Below the pieces are notes generated by a model. It was not told the DNA's origin. It was given only the letters and a program-made list of their open reading frames with translations, and searched no databases. From Hyunsoonleella aquatilis (GTDB taxonomy: Bacteria > Bacteroidota > Bacteroidia > Flavobacteriales > Flavobacteriaceae): a stretch of 64,000 nt of DNA. Location of the stretch: assembly GCF_014270105.1 (NCBI RefSeq), contig NZ_JACNMF010000002.1:124001-188000 (forward strand), given 5' to 3'. Shown here in pieces: positions 43,408 to 52,556 of the stretch; position 1 is the stretch's first letter; each line of letters starts with the position of its first letter. Made by a program: the position numbers and the translations under genes.

Positions 43408-45318
43408 TTAGGTGGTTTTCTTCAGTGCTATTTTCAAATTGTCGTTTCGGGAGATAGATTTTCTAAACATCCTGTAAGCCTTGTATTCAGTCTTAGGGTA
43501 ATCCCCCTTTTTTATCAATAATTTCCTTGTAACTCTAATTATGTTGTTTTCCTTACTAAAGCTTATCTGATACTCCCCGTATTTATTCGTTATGGTTTGG
43601 TTTTCAGGAAGAGCTTCCACTGTGTATCCAGAAGGAATTTTAATTTCAAAAGTATCTTCATCAACATAACCTCTTTGGATTTTAAAGGGCAGTGTTCTAT
43701 TTCGATATCTATCTGGGACAAAACTATTTCTATTGAATACGTTGGCATTAAAAATAAGTCTGTCTCCTATTTTTGACGCATAATTCCTAGCGTAAACCGT
43801 TAAATCTTCTTGAAACTCAACATCATTTTTATCATTCTTGAACTTATAGACTTCTATATCCAAACCATTAACGTATCCCCAAAGCTCCTTATAATATTCT
43901 AAAATATCTCTTTCCGATTGATTCTCTAGAAAAAACCTATTATCATATTGGACACCTCTTGTTTTTATTTTCAAAGAAGCTTCCATACTCGTGTCCTCTT
44001 TCAAATCTATTTTAGCTGAAATAGATTGGCGATTTATGTCTGCTGGATAAAATTCAGTTTTTATGATTTTGCTATCATCTTCCTTAACGACTAATACTGA
44101 CCTGTCGTCGGTAAAGTCCCCTATAAAACCAAACGGATGTGTCTGGCTAGTACATTCTAACCATATCTTGTCTTCTTTATCAGGGATGCATAGAATGATA
44201 TGGTTTCCTTGGGCTAAGGAGGGAAAATCTTCCTCAAAATCTATGATGTCTTGACCGGCCTCTACAATGGTGTAATAGGACTGAACACCAACAAGATTCA
44301 AAAGGGCTTGTGTGTAATTAGTAAGGCCTTTACAGTCGCCATATTTAAGCTCATCTACTTCGCTGGCAGCTATGGGCTGAATGCCTCCAATACCTACCTG
44401 AACACTAATATATCGCGTGTTATCCTGAACATAGTTATAGACGAGTTTTGCTTTTTTTATGGGATCTTGCACACCTTCAACCAATTTTAGGACAATATTC
44501 TTGGTCTCTTCTGAAACTTGGTCTCTTCCATCTAACAAATCACTTTTAATCCAATCTCCCATTTCCTTCCAGTTGCTCGCATTTCCATCCAAACCATTAT
44601 AATGAAATATTTCTGACATAATTAAAGCACTCGGAACTATTTGAACTAAGGATGGACTTAAATCTTCAGGTCGTAAAGCTTTAATATTCTCAGCGCTATA
44701 TTGCAATGTATTGGTGCTTTCCTCAAAAGTAACAGAGCTGTAATTTTCAAAGTTTTTTTCTTTATGCTTTAATCCAAGATTTGCGTTATCAGTAATTTTG
44801 TAGGTGCTCTTTTCTATACTTACAAAGTAGCCGCCAATGGGATACCAAGACGGAATAGCTGCCGTATTTGGTGTTTTTACTTCGCAAATAAACTCAACCG
44901 TGTAAGGATAATTTGTTGGTGTGTATCCCATAAATAAAACTCTAGAGTCTGAATATAAGGTACCGCCATCAACAGCACTGTGATCTATAAAATCCTTCTT
45001 CTTAAACTTTTTGATCTGCCTACCTGTTGCGTCATAAATAATAGCATCTATCCCCTTTACTTTTCTATAATTGTCATATCCAACAAAAGCCTCAACATAC
45101 TTATTCCCTGCTTTATTTAAAACTGTAACTACTCTTTTTTGTGTTACAACCATATTATTTCTGGACTCTATATTTATTATAGATTCATCTAGTCTCACAA
45201 CCGCGTTGGCGTGTTCTTGTAAACTATTCGGTATAGATGTACTTGAATAAGAAAACTCTTGAGATATGGATTTAACCGTAAATAAAAGACACACTAAAAG
45301 TACCATGTTTTTTAGCAT
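43408..45318 (-). CDS. DUF3857 and transglutaminase domain protein, catalytic triad intact
   Basis: A 636-residue secreted protein (signal peptide ending KSISQ). DUF3857 domain at about 30-240, transglutaminase core at about 270-395 with Cys329 (KYGDCKGLTN), His373 (GNHIIL) and an acidic third member Glu388 (WLECTS). The C-terminal part is beta-rich. Such proteins are widespread in Bacteroidota; the substrate is unknown. It forms a tandem pair with the degenerate copy, separated by 2 bp, suggesting joint function. Confidence 0.9.
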   Translation of the reverse strand: MLKNMVLLVCLLFTVKSISQEFSYSSTSIPNSLQEHANAVVRLDESIINIESRNNMVVTQKRVVTVLNKAGNKYVEAFVGYDNYRKVKGIDAIIYDATGRQIKKFKKKDFIDHSAVDGGTLYSDSRVLFMGYTPTNYPYTVEFICEVKTPNTAAIPSWYPIGGYFVSIEKSTYKITDNANLGLKHKEKNFENYSSVTFEESTNTLQYSAENIKALRPEDLSPSLVQIVPSALIMSEIFHYNGLDGNASNWKEMGDWIKSDLLDGRDQVSEETKNIVLKLVEGVQDPIKKAKLVYNYVQDNTRYISVQVGIGGIQPIAASEVDELKYGDCKGLTNYTQALLNLVGVQSYYTIVEAGQDIIDFEEDFPSLAQGNHIILCIPDKEDKIWLECTSQTHPFGFIGDFTDDRSVLVVKEDDSKIIKTEFYPADINRQSISAKIDLKEDTSMEASLKIKTRGVQYDNRFFLENQSERDILEYYKELWGYVNGLDIEVYKFKNDKNDVEFQEDLTVYARNYASKIGDRLIFNANVFNRNSFVPDRYRNRTLPFKIQRGYVDEDTFEIKIPSGYTVEALPENQTITNKYGEYQISFSKENNIIRVTRKLLIKKGDYPKTEYKAYRMFRKSISRNDNLKIALKKTT

Positions 45319-45451
45319 AATACGGATATTTTTAAGGTATAAAAGTAGATAAACGTCAATAACTAGTTAATGACAAATGTCATATTAATCTTTTCAAATT
45401 AAATAAAACTCGTACAATTAAAATAATGAAATATTGAAAAATCGACAAACG

Positions 45452-45904
45452 TCACCTTTTATCCTTTGTGTCCATGATAATTGTTACAGGCCCATCGTTA
45501 ACAAGATTAACCTGCATCATGGCCCCAAATTCACCAGTTTGTACTGGTTTTCCTAAAATACCCTCTAATGTTTGTACAAATGCTTTATACAACGGAATAG
45601 CCACATCAGGTTTTGCGGCCTTTATATAGCTGGGTCGATTCCCTTTTTTAGTCAGCGCGTGCAAAGTGAACTGGCTCACAACAATTACTTCACCTCCCAC
45701 ATCCATTAAGGATTTGTTCATTACACCATTGTCATCCCCAAAAACCCTTAGATTTGCTATCTTATTACATAGCCAATCAATATCCTCTTTTGTATCTTCA
45801 TTAACAATTCCTAAAAGTATTAATAGGCCGTTGCCAATAGAAGCCACCTCCCCATTGTTAATGGTAACGCCTGCTTTTGACACTCTTTGGATCACTACCT
45901 TCAT
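45452..45904 (-). CDS. dtd: D-aminoacyl-tRNA deacylase
   Basis: A 150-residue DTD that hydrolyses D-aminoacyl-tRNAs (and Gly-tRNA-Ala). The two conserved active-site motifs are present: VSQFTLHA (about 77-84) and NDGPVTIIMD near the C-terminus, along with MKVVIQRVSKA at the N-terminus. Its start overlaps the stop codon of rsgA by 4 bp, so the two are translationally coupled. Confidence 0.96.
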   Translation of the reverse strand: MKVVIQRVSKAGVTINNGEVASIGNGLLILLGIVNEDTKEDIDWLCNKIANLRVFGDDNGVMNKSLMDVGGEVIVVSQFTLHALTKKGNRPSYIKAAKPDVAIPLYKAFVQTLEGILGKPVQTGEFGAMMQVNLVNDGPVTIIMDTKDKR

Positions 45905-46851
45905 TCGTTATCCCAATTATCGGTTCTATAGGTTTCATCATCGCCTTCCAAAATTTGCACGTAACTGCGATACCGCGAAAAGGCAATTTCGTCATTGTCC
46001 AAAGCATCTTTTACAGCACATTTTGGTTCCTGTAAATGCAAGCAGTTGTTAAACTTGCAATCCTGTTTTAAAGCAAAAATCTCAGGAAAATAATCACCTA
46101 CCTCCTCTTTGTCCATATCTACCACTCCAAAACCTTTTATCCCGGGTGTATCAATGATTTTTCCTCCAAAGCTGGTGTCAAACATTTCGGCAAAGGTGGT
46201 GGTGTGCTGGCCCTGCATATGCTGGTTTGAAATTTCTTTGGTTTTTAAATCCAAAGAAGGTTCAATGGCATTGACCAAAGTGGATTTCCCAACGCCCGAA
46301 TGCCCCGAGAACATACTCACCTTATCTCGCATTAAGGATTTTACTTTCTCAACATTTTTTCCCGTTTTTGCCGAAATTCCAATGCATTCATAGCCTATTT
46401 TTCGATACACATGGGCTAAATATTTCACTTCTAAAAGGGTTTCCTCATCGTACGTATCAATTTTATTAAAAAGCAAAATGGTTTTAATAGAATACGCTTC
46501 GGCCGTTACCAAAAATCGATCTATAAAACTTGTGAAAGTAGGCGGGTTATTAATCGTAACCATCAAAAACACCTGGTCGATATTTGCCGAAATGATATGG
46601 GTCTGTTTGGAAAGGTTTACCGATTTCCTAACGATGTAGTTTTTCCTATCGTGAATATTATGAATAATCCCCGAAACCTCATCGTTTTTGGTTTCCAATT
46701 CAAAATCCACGACATCACCAACCGCAATAGGGTTAGTGCTTTTGATGTCCTTAATACGAAATTTACCCTTTATGCGACATTGGTAGAACTCCCCCAATTG
46801 GGTCTTTACCGTGTACCAGCTTCCTGTAGATTTATAAACGCGTCCTGTCAT
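45901..46851 (-). CDS. rsgA: Small-ribosomal-subunit-dependent GTPase RsgA
   Basis: A 316-residue circularly permuted GTPase acting late in 30S assembly. An N-terminal OB fold (about 1-70) precedes the GTPase domain in the order G4 (LLFNKID), G1 (GHSGVGKSTL), G3 (DTPGIKGF). A C-terminal zinc-binding segment CKFNNCLHLQEPKC follows. Length and motifs are complete. It is the first gene of a pair with dtd. Confidence 0.96.
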   Translation of the reverse strand: MTGRVYKSTGSWYTVKTQLGEFYQCRIKGKFRIKDIKSTNPIAVGDVVDFELETKNDEVSGIIHNIHDRKNYIVRKSVNLSKQTHIISANIDQVFLMVTINNPPTFTSFIDRFLVTAEAYSIKTILLFNKIDTYDEETLLEVKYLAHVYRKIGYECIGISAKTGKNVEKVKSLMRDKVSMFSGHSGVGKSTLVNAIEPSLDLKTKEISNQHMQGQHTTTFAEMFDTSFGGKIIDTPGIKGFGVVDMDKEEVGDYFPEIFALKQDCKFNNCLHLQEPKCAVKDALDNDEIAFSRYRSYVQILEGDDETYRTDNWDNE

Positions 46852-46894
46852 GCATAATGTTGAAGTACAAAATAACGATATTTAAATCAAAAAA

Positions 46895-47530
46895 TTACTG
46901 AATAATTGCTTTTTTGGAGGCGATTTGCTTGCCATTGGCATTCAAATTTATAATGTAGATTCCTGACGAATATTCACTTAAATCCAAGCTCATGGTCTTA
47001 TCCGAGGGTTTATTTAACAAGCCTTTTATAAATTGACCCGTAATAGTGTATATCTGAATGTCCACCTGCTTAAAATCTTTTAAAAGCTTTAGTTGAAATC
47101 TTCCTGTTGTAGAGGGGTTTGGGTAGAGTTTTTCAGTTATCACATCTGATTTGAACCCCATCATATATTCAGATTTGATTACTCCTATACAACAACAAAC
47201 AGTTCTGCACATGTGGCTTCCATAAGCTGTAATTCTTACTTCGTCCAATGCGATATTTCCATCTAATTTCACCTCCAAATCCTCTTGTTTTCCAACCATT
47301 ATTTCTTTGGAATCATACCCCAAATAAGTAATAACAAGGGTATCTCTGGGTTTCACAACAATTTGAAAATTGCCTTCTAAATCTGAAGTTGCACCCTTTT
47401 GGGAATCTTTTATTATGATATTTGCTCCCGCAAGTGGTCCGTCATTATCAGAAACATTGCCACTAATTTTAGTTTGCGAAAAAAGTACATTGACAACAAG
47501 CAGAAAGCTAAGTGTAATGATAGGCTTCAT
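46895..47530 (-). CDS. Secreted carboxypeptidase-regulatory-like / T9SS sorting-domain protein
   Basis: A 211-residue protein. Signal peptide (about 1-18), then a carboxypeptidase-D regulatory-like beta domain (about 22-95; ISGNVSDNDGPLAGANIIIKD), of the kind that opens TonB receptors, ending in LDEVRITAYGSHM. Instead of a plug and barrel, a Cys cluster CRTVCCCIG (about 108-116) and a C-terminal T9SS type A sorting domain (about 130-211; LYPNPSTTGRF ... SSGIYIINLN) follow. It is probably surface or secreted. The function is unknown; the domain mix and Cys cluster are unusual. Confidence 0.8.
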   Translation of the reverse strand: MKPIITLSFLLVVNVLFSQTKISGNVSDNDGPLAGANIIIKDSQKGATSDLEGNFQIVVKPRDTLVITYLGYDSKEIMVGKQEDLEVKLDGNIALDEVRITAYGSHMCRTVCCCIGVIKSEYMMGFKSDVITEKLYPNPSTTGRFQLKLLKDFKQVDIQIYTITGQFIKGLLNKPSDKTMSLDLSEYSSGIYIINLNANGKQIASKKAIIQ

Positions 47531-47654
47531 AGTTTAAAAAATTTTGGTTAATACTATAAACCTAAACCAAACCCCAGCAAAATGAAACTTTAATTGAGTG
47601 AATGCAACCTTCCGATTAGGGAACTGTCAATAAAAGTACAATGATCAGTTTCAT

Positions 47655-47662
47655 TAACTTTG
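47655..47662 (+). promoter_or_regulatory. Candidate -7 element
   Basis: TAACTTTG matches TAnnTTTG, 54 bp before the ATG at 47717; no clear TTG partner. Confidence 0.35.
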
Positions 47663-47716
47663 AAAAGGATGATAAATATCCGCTTCGTTTAATCTTTAGT
47701 TTAAAAATACAACACC

Positions 47717-48166
47717 ATGAAAAGAGTAATTTTAGTATTGGCAATTGCCATGTTTAGTTTTATTGAAACCAGTGCCCAAGTTGAATATAAAATCGTTACG
47801 AGCGTGGAATCCATTGTACCCAGCGGACTTGGACGTTCACGCTTAATTTCCGCCAGCGTTGATAGGGATTACGAATCGTTTACTTCGGAACAAACCGAAG
47901 AAGACAACACCAGAAACAAATCAAAACGAAAGGATATCCGTGTCAAAGACTTTGAGGAAACCAAACTTTTAAATTTCTTCAATTTAGCAGGTATCCGATT
48001 TCAAAATATTGCCTCAAATGACGCGCTTGTAAGCTCCAAACTTAGTACTATGGCAGAAGAGGGCTGGGAATTGGCTTTTGTCACCAGCGGTGTGGAAAGC
48101 GATAGTGGCAAGGACGATGGCCAGGGTATTTTTATAACTCGCTATATTTTTAAAAGAAACAAATAA
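47717..48166 (+). CDS. Secreted protein with DUF4177-like C-terminus
   Basis: A 149-residue protein with a signal peptide ending IETSAQ (about residue 20), a charged middle (about 55-80, rich in Glu, Lys and Arg) and a C-terminal half with LSTMAEEGWELAFVTSGVES and GIFITRYIFKR, which resembles the small DUF4177 fold. Function unknown. It has a -7 element upstream and a strong terminator 10 bp after its stop, so it is monocistronic and convergent with the aromatic operon. Confidence 0.75.
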   Translation: MKRVILVLAIAMFSFIETSAQVEYKIVTSVESIVPSGLGRSRLISASVDRDYESFTSEQTEEDNTRNKSKRKDIRVKDFEETKLLNFFNLAGIRFQNIASNDALVSSKLSTMAEEGWELAFVTSGVESDSGKDDGQGIFITRYIFKRNK

Positions 48167-48175
48167 GCTACAAAC

Positions 48176-48202
48176 AAAAAGCCCCGCATTGCGGGGCTTT
48201 TT
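48176..48202. terminator. Bidirectional terminator (end of the aromatic operon)
   Basis: AAAAAGCCCCGC-ATT-GCGGGGCTTTTT, a 12-bp perfect stem; T-runs on both strands serve the two convergent genes. Confidence 0.93.
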
Positions 48203-48212
48203 AATCGGAAAA

Positions 48213-49295
48213 CTATCCGTTAATAATCTTCTCCTGATGGTTTATGGATTCTTGGTGAATCGCTTTAAACATCTTCAAAATAAAATCCTCGCTCAAGCCA
48301 TGCTCCTCGCCTTCCAACACCATGCGTCCTAAAATTTCATTCCAACGCTTGCTTTGCAATACAGCAACATTCTTTTGCTTTTTTAGTGCGCCAATACCGT
48401 CTGACGCCTTCATGCGTGTGCCCAACAATTCAATAATCTGATTATCCACCACATCAATCTGAGCCCTCAATTTATCCAACGCGGTATTATATTCAGACTC
48501 CGCATCGGTTTCCTTTCTAATTTTTAAATCTTTCATAATCTGAACCAAAGTTGCAGGGGTTACTTGCTGTGCCGCGTCACTCCAAGCATTGTCAGGATCA
48601 GTGTGTGTTTCAATCATCAACCCGTCAAAATTCAAATCCAACGCCGTTTGTGATACGTCAAAAATCATATCTCGCTTACCGGTGATATGAGATGGGTCAT
48701 TTATAATCGGTAAATCTGGAAATCTACGTTGTAGTTCAATGGCCAATTGCCATTTCGGTTTGTTTCTATATTTGGTCTTTTCATAAGTGGAAAACCCTCT
48801 ATGGATCACACCTAGCTTTTTGATATCGGAAGCATACAAACGCTCAATAGCCCCAAGCCACAAAGGTAAATCTGGGTTAACTGGGTTTTTCACCAAAACT
48901 ATTTTGTCAGTACCTTTTAAGGCATCTGCAATTTCCTGAACAATAAACGGACTCACCGTTGAGCGAGCACCAATCCACAACAAATCAATGTCGTGCTCTA
49001 GGGCCAACTTCACATGCGCCGCATTGGCTACTTCTGTTGCAGTTTTCATACCTGTTTCCGCCTTAACCTTCTGTAGCCATTTTAAACCCAAGTGCCCAAC
49101 GCCCTCAAAATTCCCAGGGCGGGTTCTAGGCTTCCAAATTCCAGCACGGTAATAATTAACGTCCGTGTCCTTCAGCTCATGTGCAATTTTTAAAACCTGC
49201 TCCTCGGTTTCTGCGCTACAAGGCCCGGCAATTACCAACGGATGCTCCAATCCTAAGTCATCCAGCCAAGCTCTCATTTCCTTTTTGTTTTCCAT
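48213..49295 (-). CDS. Bifunctional DAHP synthase / chorismate mutase
   Basis: A 360-residue fusion. Residues 1-255 form a KDO8P-synthase-like (class I-beta type) 3-deoxy-7-phosphoheptulonate synthase (VIAGPCSAET, YYRAGIWKPRTRPGNFEG, NDPSHITGKR, METHTDPDNAWSDA given as MIETHTDPD). Residues 270-355 form a type II chorismate mutase helix bundle (LRAQIDVVDNQIIELLGTRM). It covers the first step of the shikimate pathway and the conversion of chorismate to prephenate. Last gene of the aromatic operon; a 108-bp repeat lies in the 213-bp gap before it. Confidence 0.95.
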   Translation of the reverse strand: MENKKEMRAWLDDLGLEHPLVIAGPCSAETEEQVLKIAHELKDTDVNYYRAGIWKPRTRPGNFEGVGHLGLKWLQKVKAETGMKTATEVANAAHVKLALEHDIDLLWIGARSTVSPFIVQEIADALKGTDKIVLVKNPVNPDLPLWLGAIERLYASDIKKLGVIHRGFSTYEKTKYRNKPKWQLAIELQRRFPDLPIINDPSHITGKRDMIFDVSQTALDLNFDGLMIETHTDPDNAWSDAAQQVTPATLVQIMKDLKIRKETDAESEYNTALDKLRAQIDVVDNQIIELLGTRMKASDGIGALKKQKNVAVLQSKRWNEILGRMVLEGEEHGLSEDFILKMFKAIHQESINHQEKIING

Positions 49296-49367
49296 TTTTA
49301 CTTAATATTTAGCTACTTCAGCTATTGCGTTTACTATTTATTTATGTTGTTTTATTCTTCTTTTTTT

Positions 49368-49475
49368 GGGCGTTACCCACTCCCGATAGCTATCGGGAGG
49401 GTCGGGCTTTCCGTTCCAAGTCCTCGCTCCCTCTTTCAGGAGGCGCTGTGGGCTTTCCTCTACAATCCCTAACGC
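49368..49475. repeat. GCGTTA-type modular repeat, long form
   Basis: GGGCGTTACCC, then TCCCGATAGCTATCGGGA, a GGTCGGGCTTTCC module and CAATCCCTAACGC. It lies between tyrA and the DAHP synthase gene; spurious reading frames cross it. Confidence 0.8.
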
Positions 49476-49508
49476 AGATCAACCAGCCAACTTCCTGCTT
49501 CCTGCTCC

Positions 49509-50360
49509 CTATATTATTCCGTTCAAAATATCCTTAATATGATTGGTGTTTTTCATTTCGTCATAAATCGCCCCAAAATCATCATTTTTCATCAGCTCCT
49601 TAAAGTGCGTCAAATTGTTGATATATTCCTCTAAAGTTTCAATCACATTGGTTTTATTCTGCTCAAAAATCGGTGTCCACATTTCTGGCGAACTTTTTGC
49701 CAAACGCACCGTGGAAGCAAATCCACTGCCTGCCATATCAAAAATATCCCGTTCATTTTTCTCTTTGTCAATCACTGTTTTTCCCAACATAAACGAACTG
49801 ATGTGTGATAAGTGAGACATGTAGGCAATGTGCCTATCATGCTCCACTGGGTTCATATACCGCATCCGCATCCCGATATCCGTAAACAATTTAAGTGCAG
49901 GTTCCTGCAGTTTAAAAGCCGTTTTCTCAACCTCACAAACAATATTGGTTTTACCCTTAAATAATCCTGCTACGGCGGCAGTCGGACCTGAATGCTCGGT
50001 TCCCGCGATTGGGTGCATAGCCAAGAAATTCCTTCGTTTCGGGTGGGTTTCAACCACCTTGCAAATATCCGCTTTGGTTGACCCCGCATCTACGACCAAT
50101 CCAGCATCGGGAATCTTATCCAAAATAGTCGGCAACAATTTCACCGTAGCATCCACGGGAATTGATATAATCACCAAATCGGCATTCTCAATATCATCTA
50201 AGGTCGCCTTTTGGTCAATCAGCCCTAATTCCAAAGCAGTCGTTAAGGTAGCATCCTTTCTACTCACACCATGTATCACTGCGTCAGGGCGATGGGTCTT
50301 GATATCCAAAGCAAGACTACCACCTATTAAACCTACTCCTATGGCATATATATTCTTCAT
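49509..50360 (-). CDS. tyrA: Prephenate dehydrogenase
   Basis: A 283-residue NAD(P)-dependent enzyme converting prephenate to 4-hydroxyphenylpyruvate for tyrosine. N-terminal Rossmann motif IGVGLIGGSLALD, then DAGSTKADIC, MHPIAGTEHSGP and the helical dimerisation domain (YMSHLSHISSFML). No ACT domain or fused chorismate mutase: the mutase is on the DAHP synthase. Third gene of the operon, 174 bp after the aminotransferase; that gap carries two short repeats and nothing else clear. Confidence 0.95.
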   Translation of the reverse strand: MKNIYAIGVGLIGGSLALDIKTHRPDAVIHGVSRKDATLTTALELGLIDQKATLDDIENADLVIISIPVDATVKLLPTILDKIPDAGLVVDAGSTKADICKVVETHPKRRNFLAMHPIAGTEHSGPTAAVAGLFKGKTNIVCEVEKTAFKLQEPALKLFTDIGMRMRYMNPVEHDRHIAYMSHLSHISSFMLGKTVIDKEKNERDIFDMAGSGFASTVRLAKSSPEMWTPIFEQNKTNVIETLEEYINNLTHFKELMKNDDFGAIYDEMKNTNHIKDILNGII

Positions 50361-50366
50361 AAAACA

Positions 50367-50400
50367 GCCCCTCCTAACCTCCCCAAAGGGAAGGAACTCA
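50367..50400. repeat. CCCCTCCTAACCTCCCC-type repeat
   Basis: CCCCTCCTAACCTCCCCAAAGGG, 7 bp upstream of the tyrA start. The same element in the other orientation closes metH2 at 60651-60680. Confidence 0.6.
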
Positions 50401-50503
50401 ACTCAGACGGATTTTTATTCTTTAAAATTCATTATCAATTCAACCTAAACTACTTCTATCTTCATTCTTCATGCTACGTGCTTCAAACTTCTATCTAGAC
50501 TAA

Positions 50504-50535
50504 AACTGCCTACTGCCTACTGAACACTGCCAACT
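50504..50535. repeat. Short CTGCCTACTG/CTGCCAACT repeats
   Basis: Three related 7- to 10-base units directly after the aminotransferase stop codon. Reverse-complement relatives of the repeats at 5950-5973. Confidence 0.45.
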
Positions 50536-51680
50536 TATTTCACTCGTGCCAAAGCTTCTTCTAAAATCTCCGTTGAAGCACACAGCGAAAACCTAATGTA
50601 CCCTTCGCCCTGGCTACCAAAAATGGTTCCCGGGGTAATAAACACATGATTGTTCTTCAACACTAAATCTATAAACTCTTCAGACTTTAAATATGGCGGC
50701 AACTTTGCCCACACAAACATACCAGTGGCATTTTTATCATATGTGCAGTTTAAAGCCTCGGCCATTTGCCATACCAATTCGCGTCGTCTTTTGTAAACAC
50801 TATTCAAAGTCACAAACCACATTTCCGAACATTTTAAAGCTTCAATAGCGCCTTTTTGAATGCCGTAAAACATTCCAGAATCCATATTGCTTTTTACCTT
50901 TAAAATATTGCTGATATGCTCACTATTTCCCAAAACCATACCCACGCGCCATCCGGCCATATTAAAGGTTTTGCTAAGTGAATTCAATTCCAAACACACA
51001 TCCTTGGCACCTTCAACTCTTAAAATACTTTTTGGATTCTCATTCAGCACAAAACTATAAGGATTGTCATTGACAATCAAAATATTATGGCGCTTGCCAA
51101 AAGCTACCAATTCTTCAAAAACGGTTTCAGTCGGTGTTGCCCCTGTTGGCATATGTGGATAATTTACCCACATTAATTTCACCCTACTTAAATCCTTTTG
51201 CTCTAAATCCGCGATGTTGGGCATCCAATTATTGGAGGCATCCAAATCATAGGTTACAATTTTAGCACCCACCAATTTCGTAACCGATTGATACGTGGGG
51301 TATCCCGGGTTTGGAATCAGCACCTCATCGCCTTCATTGAGATAAGCCATCGAAATATGCATAATACCTTCCTTACTTCCCATTAAAGGCAAAATCTCAT
51401 TGGCTGCATTCACTTTAACCCCAAAATGCTCTTTATAAAAGGCCACCATTGCCTCGCGCAATTCGGGCAACCCCTGGTAACTTTGGTATTTATGAGCCGT
51501 GGCATCGCCTAAACTACCCGAAATAGCATCTATCACTTTCTGCGGTGGTTGCAAATCCGGACTACCAATGCCCAAGTTAATGATAGGCTTTCCGCTCGCA
51601 ATCAACAAGCCCACCTCTCTCAATTTTCTAGAGAAGTAGTATTCTTCAACCGTATGTAATCGCTTCGCTACTTCAATCAT
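50535..51680 (-). CDS. PLP-dependent aromatic (prephenate or phenylpyruvate) aminotransferase
   Basis: A 381-residue fold type I aminotransferase, class I/II. PLP lysine in SLSKTFNMAGWRVG; other signatures are GIGSPDLQPP, PNPGYPTYQS, WVNYPHMPTGA and NDNPYSF. Sequence resembles the LL-diaminopimelate/aspartate type group. Its place between pheA (4-bp overlap) and tyrA strongly suggests it aminates phenylpyruvate, hydroxyphenylpyruvate or prephenate. The exact substrate is inferred from context. Confidence 0.9.
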   Translation of the reverse strand: MIEVAKRLHTVEEYYFSRKLREVGLLIASGKPIINLGIGSPDLQPPQKVIDAISGSLGDATAHKYQSYQGLPELREAMVAFYKEHFGVKVNAANEILPLMGSKEGIMHISMAYLNEGDEVLIPNPGYPTYQSVTKLVGAKIVTYDLDASNNWMPNIADLEQKDLSRVKLMWVNYPHMPTGATPTETVFEELVAFGKRHNILIVNDNPYSFVLNENPKSILRVEGAKDVCLELNSLSKTFNMAGWRVGMVLGNSEHISNILKVKSNMDSGMFYGIQKGAIEALKCSEMWFVTLNSVYKRRRELVWQMAEALNCTYDKNATGMFVWAKLPPYLKSEEFIDLVLKNNHVFITPGTIFGSQGEGYIRFSLCASTEILEEALARVK

Positions 51681-52504
51681 AACTTGGCATTTTTATATTC
51701 CCCGAGCAACTTAAAACTCGGGCTCATAATTTCAATTAAAGACTTCGCCTTTAAAAAATCTGCATAAGCGTCAAACGTCACATCCACAAAAAAGGCATAT
51801 TTCCAAGGTGTTTCAATAATGGGCAAGGACTGAATCTTTGTTAAATTCAACTTACAATCACTCATCACATTCAATATCGTTGCCAAACTCCCGCGCTTAT
51901 GGTCCGCCTCAAATTTAATCGAAGCCTTATTAATTTCGTTTTCAGGTACTTCGGAATTCGTCCGTTTTACCACCGCAAAACGCGTTTCATTATGTTTTAT
52001 CGTTTGGATGCTATGCGCCAAAACATCTAGTTCAAAAATTTCGGCCGCCAGCACGCTGGCAATCGCGCCAATATGTTTCAACTTATGTTTTTGAATACGA
52101 TCTGCAACCTCCGCCGTGTCCTTATCCTCTACTAATTTAATATGCGGATGTCCCCTAAAAAATCTTTTACACTGCAATAACGCCATCGGGTGCGAATACA
52201 CCTCTTTTATATCTTCAATTCTTTGACCCGGCAGTGCCATTAAATTGTGCTGAATATCCAAATAATGCTCCCCAACGATATGCAAATAATTGTTATCAAT
52301 CATCGCATAATTAGGAATAATCGAGCCCGCAATAGAATTTTCCAAAGCCATAATGGCCGCATCGCACTCACCGTTAATAAGTGCTTCCACAACCCTGTCA
52401 AAAGTCATACACTCAATAATATCCACAGGTTTTTCAAAAAATTCCCGAGATACGATGTGGTGAAAACTCCCTTTAACTCCCTGTATGGCTACCGTATTAA
52501 TCAT
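51677..52504 (-). CDS. pheA: Prephenate dehydratase
   Basis: A 275-residue enzyme converting prephenate to phenylpyruvate. Catalytic domain at about 1-180 (VAIQGVKGSFHH, ALENSIAGSI, HPMALLQCKRF, HNETRFAVV), then an ACT regulatory domain at about 190-270 (HKRGSLATILNVM, LNLTKIQSLPI). The frame stays open to 52537, but that extension is the terminator hairpin. I take the ATG at 52504, directly at the end of the hairpin's U-run, where MINTVAIQG begins the conserved domain. First structural gene of the aromatic operon, behind a Phe/Tyr leader peptide attenuator. Confidence 0.95.
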   Translation of the reverse strand: MINTVAIQGVKGSFHHIVSREFFEKPVDIIECMTFDRVVEALINGECDAAIMALENSIAGSIIPNYAMIDNNYLHIVGEHYLDIQHNLMALPGQRIEDIKEVYSHPMALLQCKRFFRGHPHIKLVEDKDTAEVADRIQKHKLKHIGAIASVLAAEIFELDVLAHSIQTIKHNETRFAVVKRTNSEVPENEINKASIKFEADHKRGSLATILNVMSDCKLNLTKIQSLPIIETPWKYAFFVDVTFDAYADFLKAKSLIEIMSPSFKLLGEYKNAKL

Positions 52505-52532
52505 AAAAAAAGTCTCGATTTTCATCGAGACT
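52505..52532 (-). terminator. Attenuator terminator of the aromatic operon
   Basis: On the minus strand AGTCTCGAT, loop GAAA, ATCGAGACT (perfect 9-bp stem), then six T residues that run into the pheA ATG. The left arm can instead pair with ATCGAGAC inside the leader ORF (52577-52570), forming an antiterminator. Confidence 0.88.
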
Positions 52533-52556
52533 TGCATTAAAATATATTGTTACTAT

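Noticed and set aside
49325-49537. 70-residue plus-strand ORF
   Set aside because: It lies almost entirely in the GCGTTA-type repeat, lacks any conserved feature and is antisense to the operon; a by-product of the repeat.
52505-52537. N-terminal extension of pheA (start at 52537)
   Set aside because: The extra codons are the terminator hairpin and U-run; the conserved domain begins at the ATG at 52504.
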